This document shows positions 10,502-12,350 of a DNA stretch of 12,350 nt, one piece after another. Location: contig DHIW01000040.1 of the NCBI GenBank assembly GCA_002404015.1, forward strand, positions 1 through 12,350. The letters are read 5' to 3'. This stretch comes from Chloroflexi bacterium UBA4736. Its GTDB lineage: Bacteria; Chloroflexota; Dormibacteria; Dormibacterales; Dormibacteraceae. The notes beneath the pieces are model-generated. The model was not told the origin of the DNA. It made no database searches and was given only the letters and a program-made list of their open reading frames with translations. A program made the position numbers and the translations under genes. The first letter of the stretch is position 1, and every line of letters starts with the position of its first letter.

Positions 10502-12030
10502 GCCTCCGATTCCGCCTGCTGCTGGCGGCCATCGCGATCGTGGCCGTGAGCCTGCTGCTCAGCGGCACCCTGACCTGGGTCCTGGTCCGCCAACTTGAGT
10601 TCGACAACGCCCAGAAGTTCCTCGACCAGAGCGTGCTCGTGTACTCGCAGCGGATCCAGACCCACGAGTGCCTGAACCTGGCCGTGCTGCCCAGCGGAGT
10701 CTGCGCGCCCAACAACCAGCGCGGGCTGGCGACGACCGGGCAGTTCACACTGGACCTGGGCGACATCGCGTCCACGCTCGGCAGCGACCGGATGCTGCTG
10801 ATCGACAAGAACCGCCGGGTGGTCTACGACAGCCAGGACGCCGGGGCGGTCGGGGCGCAGCTGCCGGTCACGAAGAGCACCGTTTTGAACCAGGTCCGGG
10901 TTGACGAGGCCAACCTGCTGCTCGGCGACGGCCAGTACATCGGCGCCGCCACAGCACTCTCGGCGAAGCACCCCGACCCCATGGGCGCCCGCTTTGTCGT
11001 GCTCGCCCGGCCGCGGGTCGAGATCGCGGCCAAAGCCACCCAGGACCTCGTGCCGCCACTGCTGGAAGCGGGCGGCGTGTCGCTCTTGGGAGCCCTGATC
11101 GTCGCCCTGCTGATCGGCCGGGCCCTGGCCCGGCCCCTGCACGAGCTGGGCTCCGCCGCCGAGGACATCGCGGCCGGGAACTACTCGACGCGGGTGCGGT
11201 CGACCGGCGGCGACGAGATAGGGGTGGTCGGTTCGGCTTTCAACCGCATGGCTGAGGCGGTGGAGCGGGCGCGGACCCTGCAGCGCGACTTCCTGGCCAA
11301 CGTCTCGCACGAGCTGAAGACGCCGCTGACGAGCCTGATCGGGTTCAGCCAGGCGCTGATGGACGGCAGCCTCAGGACCCCGGAGGAGCAGCGAAGGGCG
11401 GCCACGATCCTGCACGAGGAGGCCGAGCGGGTCCTCCGGATGTCCCAGGAGCTGCTCGACCTGGCCCGAGTGGAGTCCGGCCAGCTCTCCCTGCACATAC
11501 AGCCGGTCGACCTAGGCGTCCAGCTCCAACAGGAGATGGACATGGTGCGCGCCCGGGCCGAAGCCCGCGGGCTGATGCTGCAGCTGGCGATGCCCGCCTC
11601 CCTGCCCCCGGTGCAGGCCGACCCGGAGCGGCTGCACCAGATCCTCGACAACCTCCTCGACAACGCGGTCAAGTACGCCCCTGAGGGTTCCGAGGTGCGG
11701 GTCCGCGCGGAGGTCCGGGAGGACCAGGTGGAGACCTCGGTGCGCAACCCGGTCGGAACCCACCGACCCGACCCCGATCGCATCTTCGACCGCTTCTACC
11801 GTGGCGACCCCTCGCGAGCCTCGGCGGCGGGCGGGGTGGGCCTGGGACTCGCGATCAGCCGGGAGCTGGCCAGTGTCCAGGGCGGCTCTCTCACTGCCCA
11901 CCTGGACGAAGGCGGGGACCTGGCGATGCGGCTGCTGCTGCCGGCTGTCCCCGACCAGCCCGCGCAGCCCGCCGAGACGCCGAGACGCGCGACCGACCGC
12001 CTCCGCCTGCGGCCGGAGCCCCGCGCTTAG
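10498..12030 (+). CDS. Membrane sensor histidine kinase
   Basis: Partner kinase of the preceding regulator. Numbered from CTG 10498 (510 residues): a first membrane helix at about 7-30 preceded by the basic MSLRFR; an extracytoplasmic sensor region of about 150 residues with two cysteines (58 and 69) that could form a disulfide; a second helix at about 192-211; HAMP at about 211-262; HisKA with phosphoacceptor His271 in VSHELKTPLTS; N box DNLLDNAVKY with Asn389; and the GGVGLGL box at 445-451. The G1 box DxGxG is replaced by RNPVGTH, somewhat like the NPG-type variant of CusS. The C-terminal 30 residues are Pro/Arg-rich and probably disordered. GTG 10540 is the first common start codon, but it would cut the first helix and its basic flank, so CTG in the CTGA overlap is preferred. 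Confidence 0.9.
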   Translation: MSLRFRLLLAAIAIVAVSLLLSGTLTWVLVRQLEFDNAQKFLDQSVLVYSQRIQTHECLNLAVLPSGVCAPNNQRGLATTGQFTLDLGDIASTLGSDRMLLIDKNRRVVYDSQDAGAVGAQLPVTKSTVLNQVRVDEANLLLGDGQYIGAATALSAKHPDPMGARFVVLARPRVEIAAKATQDLVPPLLEAGGVSLLGALIVALLIGRALARPLHELGSAAEDIAAGNYSTRVRSTGGDEIGVVGSAFNRMAEAVERARTLQRDFLANVSHELKTPLTSLIGFSQALMDGSLRTPEEQRRAATILHEEAERVLRMSQELLDLARVESGQLSLHIQPVDLGVQLQQEMDMVRARAEARGLMLQLAMPASLPPVQADPERLHQILDNLLDNAVKYAPEGSEVRVRAEVREDQVETSVRNPVGTHRPDPDRIFDRFYRGDPSRASAAGGVGLGLAISRELASVQGGSLTAHLDEGGDLAMRLLLPAVPDQPAQPAETPRRATDRLRLRPEPRA

Positions 12031-12350
12031 GATCGGGCTTATAGCGGGGTGCTGGTCGCCGGTTTCGCCACCGCCGGGCTCTGTACAGAGCACCGGGAGT
12101 GGTACAGCCGAGAGGCGCGACCGCTCTAAGCTGTCGGGTCCCCGAGATGCCTTCAGAGCAGGACCCTCCCTCCGCCTGCGGGGGGAGGGAGGAAGGGGGG
12201 CGGAGCCGACTCCTAACCGAATCAGTTGGGCGCAGGCCCCGGCACATGAGAGCGTGCCGCGATGGATCCGGCAAAACTACTGGGTCGAGCGGAAACCATC
12301 AGCGCAGCCTGAGGCCCCCCACCCTGGCCAATCGGGGCGTGCCCTCAACA
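12031..12350 (+). other. Non-coding region with a series of strong hairpins, no convincing gene
   Basis: I find no gene in this 320-base stretch; a frame from GTG 12254 stays open to the edge but resembles nothing. Consecutive perfect or near-perfect stems occur at 12048-12053/12089-12094, 12097-12103/12120-12126 (one G-U, enclosing a 3-bp stem with a GAGA loop), 12136-12141/12161-12166, 12165-12173/12184-12192 (9 bp), 12212-12217/12225-12230 (one wobble) and 12240-12245/12254-12259. The 9-bp stem competes with an alternative 7-bp stem, 12170-12176/12199-12205. No T-run follows any stem, so a simple terminator for the kinase gene is not supported. It could be a structured RNA or a leader of a gene beyond the edge. 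It lacks the conserved cores of RNase P, tmRNA, SRP RNA, T-box and the common riboswitches that I can recall. Confidence 0.35.

Noticed and set aside
10474..11496. Minus-strand 340-codon frame opposite the histidine kinase
   Set aside because: Antisense to the HAMP/HisKA coding region; composition is typical of a shadow frame.
12093..12115. GAGTGGTACAGCCG resembling a T-box core
   Set aside because: The T-box consensus TGGNACCGCG is not met, it occurs too early in the structure, and no specifier stem or terminator/antiterminator pair surrounds it.
12246..12350. ATG 12246 frame containing DGSGKTTG, superficially like a P-loop
   Set aside because: The surrounding residues do not form a P-loop NTPase start, no ribosome binding site is visible, the ATG sits in a hairpin loop, and the frame runs off the window.

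Overview
The window is a GC-rich, gene-dense chromosomal segment (roughly two-thirds GC, strongly GC-biased third codon positions, many GTG and TTG starts, short or overlapping gene junctions). No rRNA, tRNA, transposase, CRISPR array or phage gene is visible. The gene set fits a high-GC member of the Terrabacteria group, such as a Chloroflexota/Dormibacterota-like bacterium or a deep-branching actinobacterium. The supporting genes are a CysM-Mec pair, a GT81 glucosyl-3-phosphoglycerate synthase, EngA/Der, PlsY and an OmpR-type two-component system. This placement is an inference; no single gene fixes the lineage.

Left part (1-1839, + strand): a non-coding or barely coding leader with several perfect short hairpins and a possible pseudoknot, a small three-helix membrane protein, then a translationally coupled sulfur pair. 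The pair is a CysM-type cysteine synthase and a Mec-type JAMM metallopeptidase. In mycobacteria these partners work with the sulfur carrier CysO, but no CysO gene is present here.

Middle part (1875-7103, - strand): a compact three-gene operon read right to left. It encodes a glycogen-debranching-enzyme-like glucosidase, a GT4 glycosyltransferase, and a fusion of two universal-stress-protein-like domains to a GpgS-type GT81 glycosyltransferase. GpgS enzymes make glucosyl-3-phosphoglycerate, the precursor of the compatible solute glucosylglycerate and the primer of mycobacterial methylglucose lipopolysaccharide. The operon may therefore make or remodel a glucosylglycerate-based solute or a glucosylglycerate-capped glucan, with the stress domains as a built-in regulatory input. 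This is the most unusual system in the window; the joint function is inferred.

Right part (7104-12350, + strand): a 150-bp divergent promoter region, a small soluble protein of unknown function with an Ala/Pro-rich tail, the ribosome-assembly GTPase Der overlapping the acyltransferase PlsY, then an OmpR-family response regulator overlapping a membrane histidine kinase. The kinase probably starts at a CTG codon. The last 320 bases hold no convincing gene but contain at least six consecutive hairpins, including two mutually exclusive ones, so this may be a structured RNA or leader of the next gene.

Three genes (cysM, the debranching-enzyme-like gene and der) have a -10-like hexamer 6-7 bases before the start codon and no properly spaced Shine-Dalgarno sequence, which suggests leaderless transcripts. 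Other genes have ordinary ribosome binding sites or are translationally coupled.
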